DNA from: Cytophagales bacterium | Lineage (GTDB): Bacteria > Bacteroidota > Bacteroidia > Cytophagales > 172606-1 | Direction of reading: 5' to 3' | Assembly (NCBI GenBank): GCA_030446715.1 | Contig: JAUJMU010000005.1 | Location: 424,542-488,541 of the forward strand | Length of the DNA: 64,000 nt | Shown here: piece by piece, positions 19,313-28,038 of the stretch | Numbering within the stretch: the stretch's first letter is position 1 | Layout: each line of letters begins with the position of its first letter | Made by a program: the position numbers and the translations under genes | The notes under the pieces: generated by a model | Told to the model about the DNA's origin: nothing | Seen by the model: the letters and a program-made list of their open reading frames with translations, nothing else | The model's database searches: none

Positions 19313-19405
19313 GTGTAGCGGTCAGCTTGTGGCTGGTTGGCAGTTGGTTTGGTTAAGCAGGAAAGGATCAGCAGCAGTAAGTTTCATCCACGCTGCCTGA
19401 GGCCT

Positions 19406-21861
19406 TCAGACAGGTGATCCTTCCGTCTGCTGACTTTGCTGCTGAGCGGATTTTCTGGCTTTTTTTGTCTCGACGTACTGGTTCACGGCAGCGTAGATGT
19501 TGCCGTACTTTTTCTGGAGTGACCGCAGGTAATCGCGTTCTTCGGGCTTGGATGTGAGTACCGCATCCATCACCGGCGAAACCTCCATCAGGTATACTTT
19601 GGCGTAGTCGCCCTGCTTGATGAACAGCTCCCGGTAACCATCCGCGTCCCGCACCCGGATGGAGCGGATGAGCTGTACTTCGTGATCGGTGAAACCCAGA
19701 TGCCCGGCCAGCTTCGCAATTTCCGTCACGTCCGTGTGGTTGAGGATGATCTGCGTAGCCGCGTTGGCAAGGATGGCCGGGCCGATTCTCGAATCGACTA
19801 CTTCCCGGATGCCCTGCGTGATGATGCACATGGCCCCGTTGTTCTTGCGCACCGTCCGGTACATGCCTTCCACAAATTCGCCCATCGAGTCCGAGAGCAT
19901 GCTCCAGGCTTCATCCATGTAGAAGTACTTCCGCCGGGTGGGGTGCCTGCGGATCACGTCAAGGGCCAGTTCCGAAATCAGCAGGGAGATGACCGGGTAG
20001 AGCATCGGGTTCTTCTTGATCCTGGCCATGTCAAAGCAGATCAGCTTTTCGGCGCTCACCTCCTCGTGGTGCTCCGAGTTCAGCACGTCCCGGTACTTGC
20101 CCACCGCGTAGGGTTCAAGCACGATGGTAAACTCATTGAAATCAAAATTCCGCGACAGCCGTTCGTACTCCTTGCTTTCCTGCTGCTCGAACAGCGACAG
20201 CCATTCGTAAAAGCCCGTAAGGGAGGGAGGCGGCATTTGCCCTTTCCCTTCCTGAACCAGTTTGTTATAGTGGGAGAAGTAGTGGGGCAGGAGCTTGGTG
20301 AACACGGCCCGTTCCACCGGGGAGATCTCCCCCCTGGCACCCTTCCAGATAATCGAGAGCAGGGAAGTCAGGAAGTTGATTTTGTCCCCGTCCAGTACGT
20401 ACAAACCCTCCTCATTTCTGTCGACCAGGAAGGGGTTCAGGTGCAAAGGCCGGTCCGGGTCGTACTCAAAGTAGCGGCCACCCAGCGCCGTCACCAGACT
20501 CAGGTACGTACCGCCCACGTCGATGATGATCTGGGTGTGCCCCATCTCGTAGCGCTGGAGCACGAAGTTGCCGATGGTGAAGCTCTTTCCCGAGCCGGAA
20601 GGTCCGATGGTGACCGAGTTCTGGTTGTTGAGATCCGTATTGAAAAGCTTAACCCGCAGCGGATTTCGGAACCGGTCGCAGAGCAGTTCATCCCCGCCGG
20701 TTACCTGGAGGTAGTTGGTGACGTAGTTCTGGTACACGGACGCGTTGTCACCCGTCATGAGCAGCGTGCGGTAATTATGGTAACTGTTGCCGGGGGCATT
20801 AGCCACAAAAAGATTGGCCGTATCCAGCGTTTCGACGGTGCATATGGTCGCGTTCATCTGCGAGAAGGCCCGGCGCACCTGATCGGCGTATCCCTGCTGC
20901 CCGTCTTCCTGCTCCTCCCAGACGATTACTGATACATTCACCCTGAGCGTATTCTTGTTCCAGGTTCTCACTTCGTGGGTGAACTCGGTGATCTCTTCGG
21001 CCTTCTTGTGGTTGTCCTGGGTAGAAAGAAAGTCCAGCATCCGGTTGCGCTTGTTTTCGGCATCCAGGTCCCTGAGCGTCTTTTCAGTATCGGGCACCGT
21101 GCAGGAAACCGAAAGCACGTGCGGGATCTGCAGGTAGTGCGTGAGCGGGTAGATGAACGGCGAGGCCACTCCCGTCTCGTTCAGCACGGCCGGCTCAATG
21201 ATTCCGCCCTGGTTGAGCATGGACAGCACGTGCAGCTTCTTTTCCCCGAGCACGGCGTAGTTGCCCCCAGCGTGAAAGGGACGGTGAAACGAATCGGGCG
21301 GCTGAAATCAAGGTTGAAGTACATCCGGTAGAGGTCAGACAGACCATTTTCGTCCAGCGGAGTAGTCCCGATGCCGGCCGCGGCCAGCATGGACGTGAAC
21401 TCCCGGCCCAGGCGGCGAAGCTTCAGCATTCTTTCCTCAATGCCGGTGAAGGGGTTGCTCACCAGAAAGGCCTTTCCCCACGCAAAAAGCGTATTGACGG
21501 GGTTGGGTGCCGGCTGTTTTTCGTTGCCAACCGAAATAAACAGGAAGCTCCGGTGACGCAGCACCAGCCGGTTGTAGAAGTGGTTGATCATGCTGCGCTC
21601 AATGAAGGACTTATCGGTGTAGCCCACCCGGAAGGGATCAAAGTAGTAGCAGTCAAGCTTCTGCACGGTGGCTCCTACGGGCAGGATTTTGGTGGCACCG
21701 GTCAGCACTTCGTTCAGGTGCCCGTATGCTCCGGCCGGGGCCTTTTCCATTTCCAGCGGCTGCACCTGGTAGCCGACCGCTACCCGGCCGTCTTTGAACA
21801 GCAACTGCCCGTTTTCGATGGCGAAAACGGGCAAGAGATCGTTGATGGTTCTTTTTCTCAT
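19406..21861 (-). CDS. traG: conjugation system ATPase TraG (VirB4-like), one frameshift
   Basis: Two frames join to about 818 residues. The N-terminal part (MRKRTINDLLPVFAIENGQL, 21861 to about 21255) has the TraG N-terminal domain. The larger part carries Walker A (TIGPSGSGKSFTIGNF), Walker B (RRKYFYMDEAWSML) and the late motif VRKNNGAMCIITQGIREV. The break is in a run of five G (CTGGGGGCAACTACGCC); one more G gives LGGNYAVLGEKKLH and restores a single protein. VirB4-type ATPases power pilus assembly and DNA transfer at the inner membrane. The break looks like a homopolymer error, so the gene may be intact in the organism. Confidence 0.85.
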
Positions 21862-21923
21862 GAAAAGTCAGATATAGGGGAGGGAAGATGGTCCGTACCG
21901 GAAAGCGGATACGGACCACTCCG

Positions 21924-22250
21924 TCAGGAGGAAGATTTGCGGACCTTTTGCCGGTTCGGGATTGTGGGTGAGGCCACCGGTTCGTAGCACTTGCCGCGTT
22001 GCAGGAGCCGGTAGCTGAAGTTGGACGACAAGTAGGTGGGATGCTTTCTGGAGGCAGCGTAGCGCAGAAGCAGGTAGCTGCCCGTGACAAGGACCACCGT
22101 AAGGTGATTGAACCAGCGGGCACCGTCCAGCAGTTTGGCTACCGTACTCAGCAGAATCATACCGACCATCATGCCTACCAATAGGCCCACGTGCGTCATG
22201 GGGAGTCCGAGTACCGTTGACTCTTTCTCCATGTAACGTCGGGTGATCAT
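21924..22250 (-). CDS. traF: conjugative transposon protein TraF (DUF4133, VirB3-like)
   Basis: About 108 residues from the ATG at 22250 (MITRRYMEKESTVLGLPMTH); a longer in-frame start would overlap traE. Two adjacent hydrophobic segments (VGLLVGMMVGMILLSTVAKL and LTVVLVTGSYLLLRYAAS) are followed by a short basic tail. The family is the small VirB3-like inner-membrane protein next to the pilin in Bacteroidetes conjugative elements. It starts 22 bases after the traE stop and is followed by traG. Confidence 0.8.
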   Translation of the reverse strand: MITRRYMEKESTVLGLPMTHVGLLVGMMVGMILLSTVAKLLDGARWFNHLTVVLVTGSYLLLRYAASRKHPTYLSSNFSYRLLQRGKCYEPVASPTIPNRQKVRKSSS

Positions 22251-22272
22251 AGCGAGTAGCGTTGAAGTCTCC

Positions 22273-22758
22273 TTATCCGCCGAACGTATCCGCGCCGGCA
22301 CCACCGAGGGAGCTGGCAATGTCATCCACGAAGTAGTTGAAGCCGAACCAGAACAGGGCGATGATCAGCGTGAAGAGCACGTTGCGCATGGCGGTGGGAC
22401 TACCCCCGGCGAAAGCAATCACCGTCCGCACGGCCGACCAGATGATGGCCCCGATAAAGATGACGTTGGCGATGAGCTTGATCTGGTCCACCAGGTTCTG
22501 CAGCCCCCCGGCCACCTGCTGGGCGTGGGCGAGGGACGATACGCCCAGCAGCAGTAGCAGCAAACCTGCTTTGCGGATGCTTTTACTGCATCCGGCCAGC
22601 GCGGACAGGCGGCGTCTGAAGAAGGAACGGAGTTCGCGGGTCACTCCTGCCGGGAGGGCCGGTTTGCCATTGTCAGCACGGAGACTTTTGGGATAGGGGG
22701 CGGAAAGCCGGAAAGGGAATGACGACAGGCGGAGCGCCGGCAGTTTTACACTTTTCAT
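22273..22758 (-). CDS. traE: conjugative transposon protein TraE (DUF4134, VirB2-like pilin)
   Basis: 161 residues. The mature part is typical: a leader (KAGLLLLLLGVSSLAHAQ), then GLQNLVDQIKLIANVIFIGA, a second hydrophobic stretch VLFTLIIALFWFGFNYFV and the end GGAGADTFGG. This is the Bacteroidetes TraE family, a VirB2-like pilin precursor. The stretch before the leader (about 65 basic residues) is unusually long. No internal ATG exists, so the true start may be a GTG/TTG nearer the leader. First gene of the leftward tra operon in the window. Confidence 0.85.
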   Translation of the reverse strand: MKSVKLPALRLSSFPFRLSAPYPKSLRADNGKPALPAGVTRELRSFFRRRLSALAGCSKSIRKAGLLLLLLGVSSLAHAQQVAGGLQNLVDQIKLIANVIFIGAIIWSAVRTVIAFAGGSPTAMRNVLFTLIIALFWFGFNYFVDDIASSLGGAGADTFGG

Positions 22759-23110
22759 GAGAGAAGGGTTGTAAGGGGTTTGGTGAATGGGAATGCTGCA
22801 AACATATCCCGCCCTTCTCCGCGCTAAAAATCAATATGTTGTGATTGTTTACGCCATATCCATTGTGCGTAGTTCGGGTAAGCATTTACATAAATCCGTA
22901 GGTGTTTGAAAAATATAAGTAGTACTTTTTATAGATGCTACTTAAAAATATAATTGTATTATAAAGTATTTGCTTACTAAGCTAACAGTTTGACCCAAAG
23001 CATATTAATGCAGCGAGCTTACTACAGAGGAAGCTTTATTACATCAGGTGCTGCCAGGAAAAGTGAGAGAACAGGGGAGAATGATCAAATTGTGATTCGC
23101 GGTGCAAGGG
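22759..23110 (-). promoter_or_regulatory. AT-rich gap, probable promoter region of the tra operon
   Basis: No gene. The stretch 22890-22990 is strongly AT-rich and contains a 6-bp inverted repeat AAGTAG/CTACTT (22917-22922, 22938-22943). It lies directly upstream of traE and downstream of the truncated integrase, so it is the natural place for the tra promoter. A specific -33/-7 pair could not be assigned with confidence. Confidence 0.4.
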
Positions 23111-23851
23111 TCAGGCAAACAGGAAAGCATCCCGCACTTTGGATAGTTTGTAGTTCAATTCCAGTCCTGCGATGTTCTGCAACTCCTCAGCCGTCAGAAA
23201 TATCTTCTCCGGCTCGATGTACGCGGCCCTCAGTTTCAGGTAGTCAGGATGCAGGGTAATTCCTTTTTCTTCCCGGCAGAATTTGAAAAAGACCTTCAGG
23301 TTCTTGACCATGCTGGCGATGGTATTGGGATGAAAATCGTAACCTTCCGACAGGAACACCAGAAAGGAATTATGGACCTGCAGCGTGTAGGCCTCGATGT
23401 CCACCGGCTCCCGCTCCTTATGGTATTCCCGGAAATGATTCAGGGTACTGTTGTATTTTTTGAGCGTATTGGGCTTGTAGCCGCGCTGCCTGAGCAGCAC
23501 TACAAACTCCTCCAGCAGTTCGAGAAAGTTCTTCCTGGGGGCAGTGGTCTGAGGTGATTCGGGCAGCAGCTCCGATTTCAACATGGCCGGCGCAGGCACT
23601 ATTCCCTTCTGCATGTAGTCCCGGTACGCCTTCACCGTTTTTTCGGCGAGTGTCTCCAGAAACGTCTGGGCATCCTGATAGCCTGGCAGTGAGCGGCGAA
23701 ACTTTCCCTTGTCTGCATCCCAGTGCCTGGGCTCACACTTTTCCCCGGTGAAATACTTGAACTGATAATTCTTGTAGTAGAAGTACAGGAATACGGGTGC
23801 CTTTCCTGAACGGTCTGTCTTCTCAATCAGCTGTTTGAATTGAACTTTCAT
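23111..23851 (-). pseudogene. tyrosine recombinase (integrase), catalytic domain missing
   Basis: 246 residues corresponding to the N-terminal half of Bacteroidetes-type integrases. First comes the arm-DNA-binding domain (MKVQFKQLIEKTDRSGKAPV, FTGEKCEPRHWDADKGKFR). Then comes the SAM-like core-binding domain (FLELLEEFVVLLRQRGYKPN, TLKKYNSTLNHF) and the start of the catalytic domain (FLTAEELQNIAGLEL, VRDAFLFA). The protein stops exactly where family members continue with a FACLTGLRxSD-type segment. The next bases still read CLT in another frame and then lose all resemblance. No Arg-His-Arg-Tyr residues exist downstream. It is therefore a deletion remnant, perhaps marking a rearranged end of the element. 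Confidence 0.75.
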
Positions 23852-23953
23852 GGTACTAACTGTTTGGGTAGGGTTGTGAAAAACTTGGGTAGGTCATTGG
23901 GCAGGTAATTCCGTTAGCAAATCCGGGTGAATCAGGAGGGGGACAGAAACGAA

Positions 23954-23995
23954 AAAGCCCTCAGAAAACACTATTTCAGTGATTCTGAGGGCTTT
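23954..23995. terminator. bidirectional hairpin terminator
   Basis: A 13-bp stem AAAGCCCTCAGAA / TTCTGAGGGCTTT surrounds a 16-base loop, with A-rich and T-rich flanks. It can stop transcription of the S24 repressor gene coming from the right, and any transcription from the left. Confidence 0.75.
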
Positions 23996-24113
23996 ATACC
24001 TGAATGTTAGTACTACTTCGTTGTCCGACTAGAACTAACCGATGCCTCTCAGAATCAGCTGTTTATCTTATACCTTTTTCATTTGGGTCGGTCATTGGGG
24101 TGGTGTTTTACGA

Positions 24114-24812
24114 TCAATCTACCGGCGCTTCCACTACCCTTACTACCTTCCAGATTCCCCGGATGTCCTTTGCCGGCACGGGCATACTGCCCGCCTCCGG
24201 ATTGTCCGAGTGCAGCGTGAGCATATTCCTGGTGAGCAGGTCATTGTCCTTGATCCGCCGGATCACAAAGTAGTCGCGGTACATCACCGCGTAGATGCCA
24301 CTCGACTGGTAGCACCAGTCATCCCTGTCAATGCAGACCGCCAGCACTTTTGCCCCGTGCACGAGCCTTGGGCTCATGCTGTTTCCCTCTACTTCCATTA
24401 CCGCGGCACCGGGATAATCAGTTCCCTCAGTTGAGTAGACCTGGTATATATCCAGGTCTCCGTAGCCACAATCACCGGCGTACCCTTTTACAAAGGACGC
24501 CTGTCCACGGAGTGACACGAAAGGATACGGGGTAAAGGGCAGTAACGCGCCTCCGGTTGCGGTATCTTCTCCAGATTCTTCTTTAAACATCCCTCCTGCC
24601 CCGCTCACCAGCCAGTTGAGATTGATCTGGGGATACTTTTCCAGCAGACCCTCCAGCGTGTCGTAACTCGGCCTTGCCTTGCCATTCAGGATGTTGTAGA
24701 TCTTGGTTGGTTTGTCACCTGCCTCCTTGGCCAGTTGATAAGGCGTGATCCCCAGCTCCCGGAGCACTACTGCGAATCTTTCCCGAATGGTCTGGGTGGC
24801 CACCTCTTCCAT
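24114..24812 (-). CDS. XRE-family repressor with S24 (LexA/CI-like) peptidase domain
   Basis: 232 residues. Residues 8-60 are a helix-turn-helix (LRELGITPYQLAKEAGDKPT, KIYNILNGKARPSYDTLEGL). Residues 95-225 are an S24 domain with the nucleophile Ser145 in VEGNSMSPRLVHGAKVL. At the place of the general-base Lys (usually V-K-R) this protein has Arg185 in YFVIRRIKD, so self-cleavage may be weak or absent. Such proteins are CI-like master repressors of phages and integrative elements that respond to DNA damage. It is transcribed divergently from the small DNA-binding operon, and their 99-base spacer probably holds its operators. Confidence 0.85.
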   Translation of the reverse strand: MEEVATQTIRERFAVVLRELGITPYQLAKEAGDKPTKIYNILNGKARPSYDTLEGLLEKYPQINLNWLVSGAGGMFKEESGEDTATGGALLPFTPYPFVSLRGQASFVKGYAGDCGYGDLDIYQVYSTEGTDYPGAAVMEVEGNSMSPRLVHGAKVLAVCIDRDDWCYQSSGIYAVMYRDYFVIRRIKDNDLLTRNMLTLHSDNPEAGSMPVPAKDIRGIWKVVRVVEAPVD

Positions 24813-24911
24813 TTGCTTAAAAGGATAAAATGGTTATCTTGCTCATTATACAATAAGTATTTTACAAATAAGCAATAATAATTGTAAAAACAGGTAAAGT
24901 ATAGTAAAGAG
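24813..24911. promoter_or_regulatory. divergent promoter/operator region of the element
   Basis: The 99 bases between the S24 repressor and the rightward operon are AT-rich. They contain the inverted repeat TTTACAA (24861-24867) and TTGTAAA (24882-24888), 14 bases apart. This is a plausible repressor operator. No binding data can be inferred beyond symmetry and position. Confidence 0.5.
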
Positions 24912-25193
24912 ATGGCAAAAGTAACACAAAACACTTTAAAAGCAAGGGTGAAAGAACTCATTAATCTTTTACCAGGGCGCTACGGATATGCAACAAAGGT
25001 TGTGGAGAGATTAGCGCGGAAAGGGGTGGCCGTAAAGCTTAGTACGGTCTATCAGGTGGCAGCCGGCAATATGCAGGACGAGGATATCCTGGGTGAACTG
25101 ATCCTGCTGGTGGATGACTATAAGCGGAAGCAGCAGGAACTGGAAAGTAAAATGGAGGAAACACTTAACCAGCACAAGGTATGCAGCGCGTAG
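24912..25193 (+). CDS. small Cro-like DNA-binding protein (putative)
   Basis: 93 residues, basic at the N-terminus. ARVKELINLLPGRYGYATKV, VERLARKGVAVKLSTVYQV and the following residues look like a short helical DNA-binding unit, and the C-terminus is a charged helix (DDYKRKQQELESKMEETLNQ). It is the first gene rightward from the divergent operator, the position of cro in lambdoid-type switches. The family is not recognised with certainty, so the regulatory role is inferred from position. Its end overlaps the next start by 13 bases. Confidence 0.6.
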   Translation: MAKVTQNTLKARVKELINLLPGRYGYATKVVERLARKGVAVKLSTVYQVAAGNMQDEDILGELILLVDDYKRKQQELESKMEETLNQHKVCSA

Positions 25194-25453
25194 TCATCAT
25201 TCCCGAAACGGAATTTTCCAGTCTGGTAGCCCGGCTGGAAAAACTGGAAGCCCAGGTGCAGGCAAGTACCGCTCCCAAAGAGGACCAGGTTTACACGGTA
25301 CGGGAGGCAGCGGACCTGCTCAACATGACCACCGAAGGCGTACGGGTGGCCCGCCGGCACAAGCGGCTGCGGGGCTTCAAAATCAACGAAAAGTGCTGGG
25401 GCTTCCACCAGTCGGAAATCGACCGGTACAAAAACCGCTACAAGCGCTTATGA
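25181..25453 (+). CDS. excisionase-like helix-turn-helix protein
   Basis: 90 residues. After a short coiled coil (FSSLVARLEKLEAQVQAS) comes a helix_turn_helix_17/MerR-type winged helix: VYTVREAADLLNMTTEGVRV, ARRHKRLRGFKINEKCWGF, HQSEIDRYK. This fold is usual in excisionases and element-encoded accessory factors of Bacteroidota. Its TGA stop overlaps the ATG of the next gene (ATGA at 25450-25453), implying translational coupling. Confidence 0.75.
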   Translation: MQRVVIIPETEFSSLVARLEKLEAQVQASTAPKEDQVYTVREAADLLNMTTEGVRVARRHKRLRGFKINEKCWGFHQSEIDRYKNRYKRL

Positions 25454-26427
25454 ACAGGCAGGCCCAGTCCGTCAATTACATCCGGCACCTGTCAGCAGTT
25501 CTGGACAAATTGGCTGCCGACGGCCGGTGTACCCCGCAGCACATCAGCCTGTACATCATGCTGTTCCACCAGTGGAACGGGCAGCACTTCCGGGGACGGC
25601 TGAAGATCTTCCGGGCCGAGCTGATGGAGGAGAGTAAAATCGGAAACAAGAACACCTACACCAACTGCCTGAAGAACCTGCACGAATGGGGCTACCTGCA
25701 GTACTTTCCGACGGGGAGTAAATACCGGGCCAGCGAAGTGACGATTACGGATTTCACCGGTAGCGAAGCTGGTAATGGTACTGATAACGGTAGCGGTACC
25801 TGTCATAGCGCCACCGTTATCATATCCGGTAATGGTGCTGATAACGGTAATGATAAGGGTAGCGATAACGGTGCTGATAATGGTAGTGGTACCACTTTTA
25901 TAAATGTTACTAAACCTGTTCAAACAAATCCAAACGTTTCAAACGGGTTATATACCCCCACCGAAAAAGTTGAAGAAGGTTTTCCCGGAAAGGATTACCC
26001 GGCAACAGGCAATAGAAATTCTTCAGATGCCGGGGAGCCGGCCGCAGCAAAAAAGAAAAAAGTTGCGCCAAAAAAGAAAGAAGCCAGCCCTGACCTGCTC
26101 TTTGCGGAATCCCCCTACGCAGACAAGACGCTGTTCAGGCATGCCTTTACCGGAACAGAATACGAAACGGCAAATCTGGATTACTACCACGAAGTCATCA
26201 GCAACTGGAGCCGGAGCAAGGCAGCCCGCAAGAAAGACTGGATTGCAATGGCCAAAAACTGGATGCTCAACGATTTCCGCGAAGGCAAACTACTGACAAC
26301 CGAATCCGCCACCGGCTATGGAAAAACAGGCTCAGATTACCGGAAAACCGAAAGAGGAGGCGTTGACCTTAACGCTCTCTTCGCCCTCATTGATTACGCT
26401 CATTCTCCAAAGCAGTCAGAATCCTGA
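25450..26427 (+). CDS. putative replication-associated/winged-helix protein with internal repeats
   Basis: About 325 residues from the ATG at 25450, which overlaps the preceding stop. Residues 1-105 (YIRHLSAVLDKLAADGRCTP, QHISLYIMLFHQWNG, SKIGNKNTYTNCLKNLHEWG) resemble the winged-helix N-terminus of primase/replication-initiation proteins in Bacteroidetes phages and integrative elements. A Gly-Asp-Asn-rich repetitive linker follows (about 110-150), then a Lys-rich stretch and a C-terminal part with KTLFRHAFTGTEYETANLDY and DWIAMAKNWMLNDFREGK, typical of such proteins. The last 110 bases overlap the next gene in another frame. Function is inferred from layout and location. Confidence 0.6.
   Translation: MNRQAQSVNYIRHLSAVLDKLAADGRCTPQHISLYIMLFHQWNGQHFRGRLKIFRAELMEESKIGNKNTYTNCLKNLHEWGYLQYFPTGSKYRASEVTITDFTGSEAGNGTDNGSGTCHSATVIISGNGADNGNDKGSDNGADNGSGTTFINVTKPVQTNPNVSNGLYTPTEKVEEGFPGKDYPATGNRNSSDAGEPAAAKKKKVAPKKKEASPDLLFAESPYADKTLFRHAFTGTEYETANLDYYHEVISNWSRSKAARKKDWIAMAKNWMLNDFREGKLLTTESATGYGKTGSDYRKTERGGVDLNALFALIDYAHSPKQSES
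25777..25893 (+). repeat. 12-bp tandem repeats within the replication-like gene
   Basis: Four consecutive 12-mers (GGTGCTGATAAC, GGTAATGATAAG, GGTAGCGATAAC, GGTGCTGATAAT) occupy 25834-25881, followed by GGTAGTGGTACC. Related units GGTACTGATAAC and GGTAGCGGTACC lie at 25777-25800. Between the two groups is an inverted copy of the unit core (CACCGTTATCA). They encode the Gly-Asn/Asp linker. They could be iterons of an origin or simply a coding repeat. Confidence 0.6.
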
Positions 26428-27094
26428 GCTTGCTCTGGAGTTGATTGAACGTCAATCCCTGATGACGACTGCCGTGGCCCTGGCCACCGGGGAGCAGCTT
26501 TCCCTGCTGGCAAAAGCAGACAAAAAGGCGCTGCTCAAGGCCCTTTCTGCGCTGATTACGCAGCTGCGCCAGTCGCTGAATGTAGGCAAGAATCTGGATA
26601 CGCTGCAGGTATACGAATGCGCCTCCCTGCTGGCCGAAAAGTACTGGTACCTCCGGCTGGAGGAATTTTTATACGTGTTCAAACAGGCCAAACTCGGTAA
26701 GTACGGCAAAATCTATGACCGGCTGGACGTGCAGGTGATTTCCGGGTGGCTGCACGCCTACGACACCGGCGAACGGCTGGTAGAACTCCAGCGGCAGCGG
26801 CAGGCTCAGCCGCCGGAAGCGGATGGGAAACTGCCGCTGGAGGAAGTGCACCGGTGCTACCAAAGGCTGCTGGCGGGGGAAAGGTCTGATACATCGGCTA
26901 CTTCGAGTGAGTATTACCAACCGGCGGAAACCCGGCAGGAACGGGAGGCTGAGTACTATAAATTCAGGCTGGATTACTGCAGGAGACGCCGCGCTGAAAA
27001 GGAAACTACAGATCCAGCAGGTGCCGCCGAAGGTTCCCTCCCAAAACCCGACAGAGATGATCTGGAAAATCATGATAAAATGCCTGAGAATTAG
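26318..27094 (+). CDS. DUF6633-like element protein
   Basis: 258 residues. The central part AEKYWYLRLEEFLYVFKQAK, LGKYGKIYDRLDVQVISGWL, HAYDTGERLVELQ matches a small family found beside replication genes in Bacteroidetes integrative elements and phages (pattern YYxxxxEF, KxGxYGxxYDRxD, WLxxYD). I recall it as DUF6633, and the function is unknown. The first 110 bases overlap the preceding gene, so a start further in is possible, but the N-terminal region looks protein-like. The C-terminus is charged and low in complexity. Context suggests a DNA-replication or helicase-loader-like role, unproven. Confidence 0.6.
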   Translation: MEKQAQITGKPKEEALTLTLSSPSLITLILQSSQNPELALELIERQSLMTTAVALATGEQLSLLAKADKKALLKALSALITQLRQSLNVGKNLDTLQVYECASLLAEKYWYLRLEEFLYVFKQAKLGKYGKIYDRLDVQVISGWLHAYDTGERLVELQRQRQAQPPEADGKLPLEEVHRCYQRLLAGERSDTSATSSEYYQPAETRQEREAEYYKFRLDYCRRRRAEKETTDPAGAAEGSLPKPDRDDLENHDKMPEN

Positions 27095-27256
27095 TGTGAA
27101 AGAATTGCCGTGTAGCTGACTACCGGCGCTGCCCGCTTTTTTCCCGCACCAGATTCCGTAACAGATGCCTTTACATTCAGCGGTGTAGAAACCGGCTGAA
27201 TGTACTTATGTAAAACTCCTCCGGATTGCATCCTTATTGCAGATCATTGCATAAAC

Positions 27257-27943
27257 ATGAGAGAAGTAAAAAGAGGGAATGTTCAAGGAAAACCATTTAT
27301 CCCTTCCGGCATACTCAGTTTAGTGCTGCTGCCGCTCCTGAGCCTTGGCTACTTCTACTCCCACAAGGGTTTTAAACAATACCGGATTCTGGAGTTCCAT
27401 ACTCTGGGGCAAAAGGCGCTGGGGAGAATGTCGCCTGAGTTTCGTCCGGTGCTGCCGCAGCGGGAGTATCAGCTGGTGGAATTAACTGGAAATCCACAGG
27501 CAGATAAGGCAAAGCTGGACTACGTGCAGGTGTATGTACGGCAGATGAAAGTCCGCAATGATACGATCCACGGTATCCGGGTAGCGCTGAAAGATCAGGC
27601 TAAATACGGCAGCATGGTAAGGTTGATTGATTTGCCCGATGTGGAAAATCTGAAATACTCATGGACTGATGGAAAGGCTTTCTGGTTTTTCTCATTGCCG
27701 GATACTCCGGCAGATGGGTTTGTATGTGGGCTCCTTAATTGTATTATCGGGGAAGAGACTCTTTCTCCGCCGTGGTATGGAAGCTACCGGGAGCGACTGG
27801 CCGTTTTGCTTCAGGTGCCTTACCTGTTACTTCTGTTCAGTGTTCTGCTGGTAGTCAGTGTTATTCAACTCTTCAGTTACATTAAGCCAGACAAACCGGT
27901 CAGAAGCAGCCCCCTTGCTTATCATTACTATAAATCTAACTGA
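27257..27943 (+). CDS. predicted membrane protein of unknown function
   Basis: 228 residues from the ATG at 27257. Two transmembrane helices enclose an extracytoplasmic domain: IPSGILSLVLLPLLSLGYFY near the N-terminus and LLQVPYLLLLFSVLLVVSVI near the C-terminus. The intervening region (LEFHTLGQKALGRMSPEFRP, QVYVRQMKVRNDTIHGIRVA, YGSMVRLIDLP) resembles ExbD-like or biopolymer-transport periplasmic folds by shape only. I do not recognise the family. It stands alone between the element genes and the ISKra4 copy. Confidence 0.6.
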   Translation: MREVKRGNVQGKPFIPSGILSLVLLPLLSLGYFYSHKGFKQYRILEFHTLGQKALGRMSPEFRPVLPQREYQLVELTGNPQADKAKLDYVQVYVRQMKVRNDTIHGIRVALKDQAKYGSMVRLIDLPDVENLKYSWTDGKAFWFFSLPDTPADGFVCGLLNCIIGEETLSPPWYGSYRERLAVLLQVPYLLLLFSVLLVVSVIQLFSYIKPDKPVRSSPLAYHYYKSN

Positions 27944-28038
27944 TAAGGGGTGAAACCGATAATCCTGTCCGGCTTTGTGGATGTTGCTTCACCAGCTGTC
28001 CGTCTGAAAAATCATTTCTTCCGGATGGATATTCAAAT

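Noticed and set aside
19682..20932. Long forward open frame (416 codons) opposite traG
   Set aside because: Shadow of the VirB4-like ATPase; composition is rich in His, Arg and Val with no motif.
25777..25893. CRISPR-like array
   Set aside because: Units are 12 bases, directly tandem without spacers, and lie inside a coding frame.
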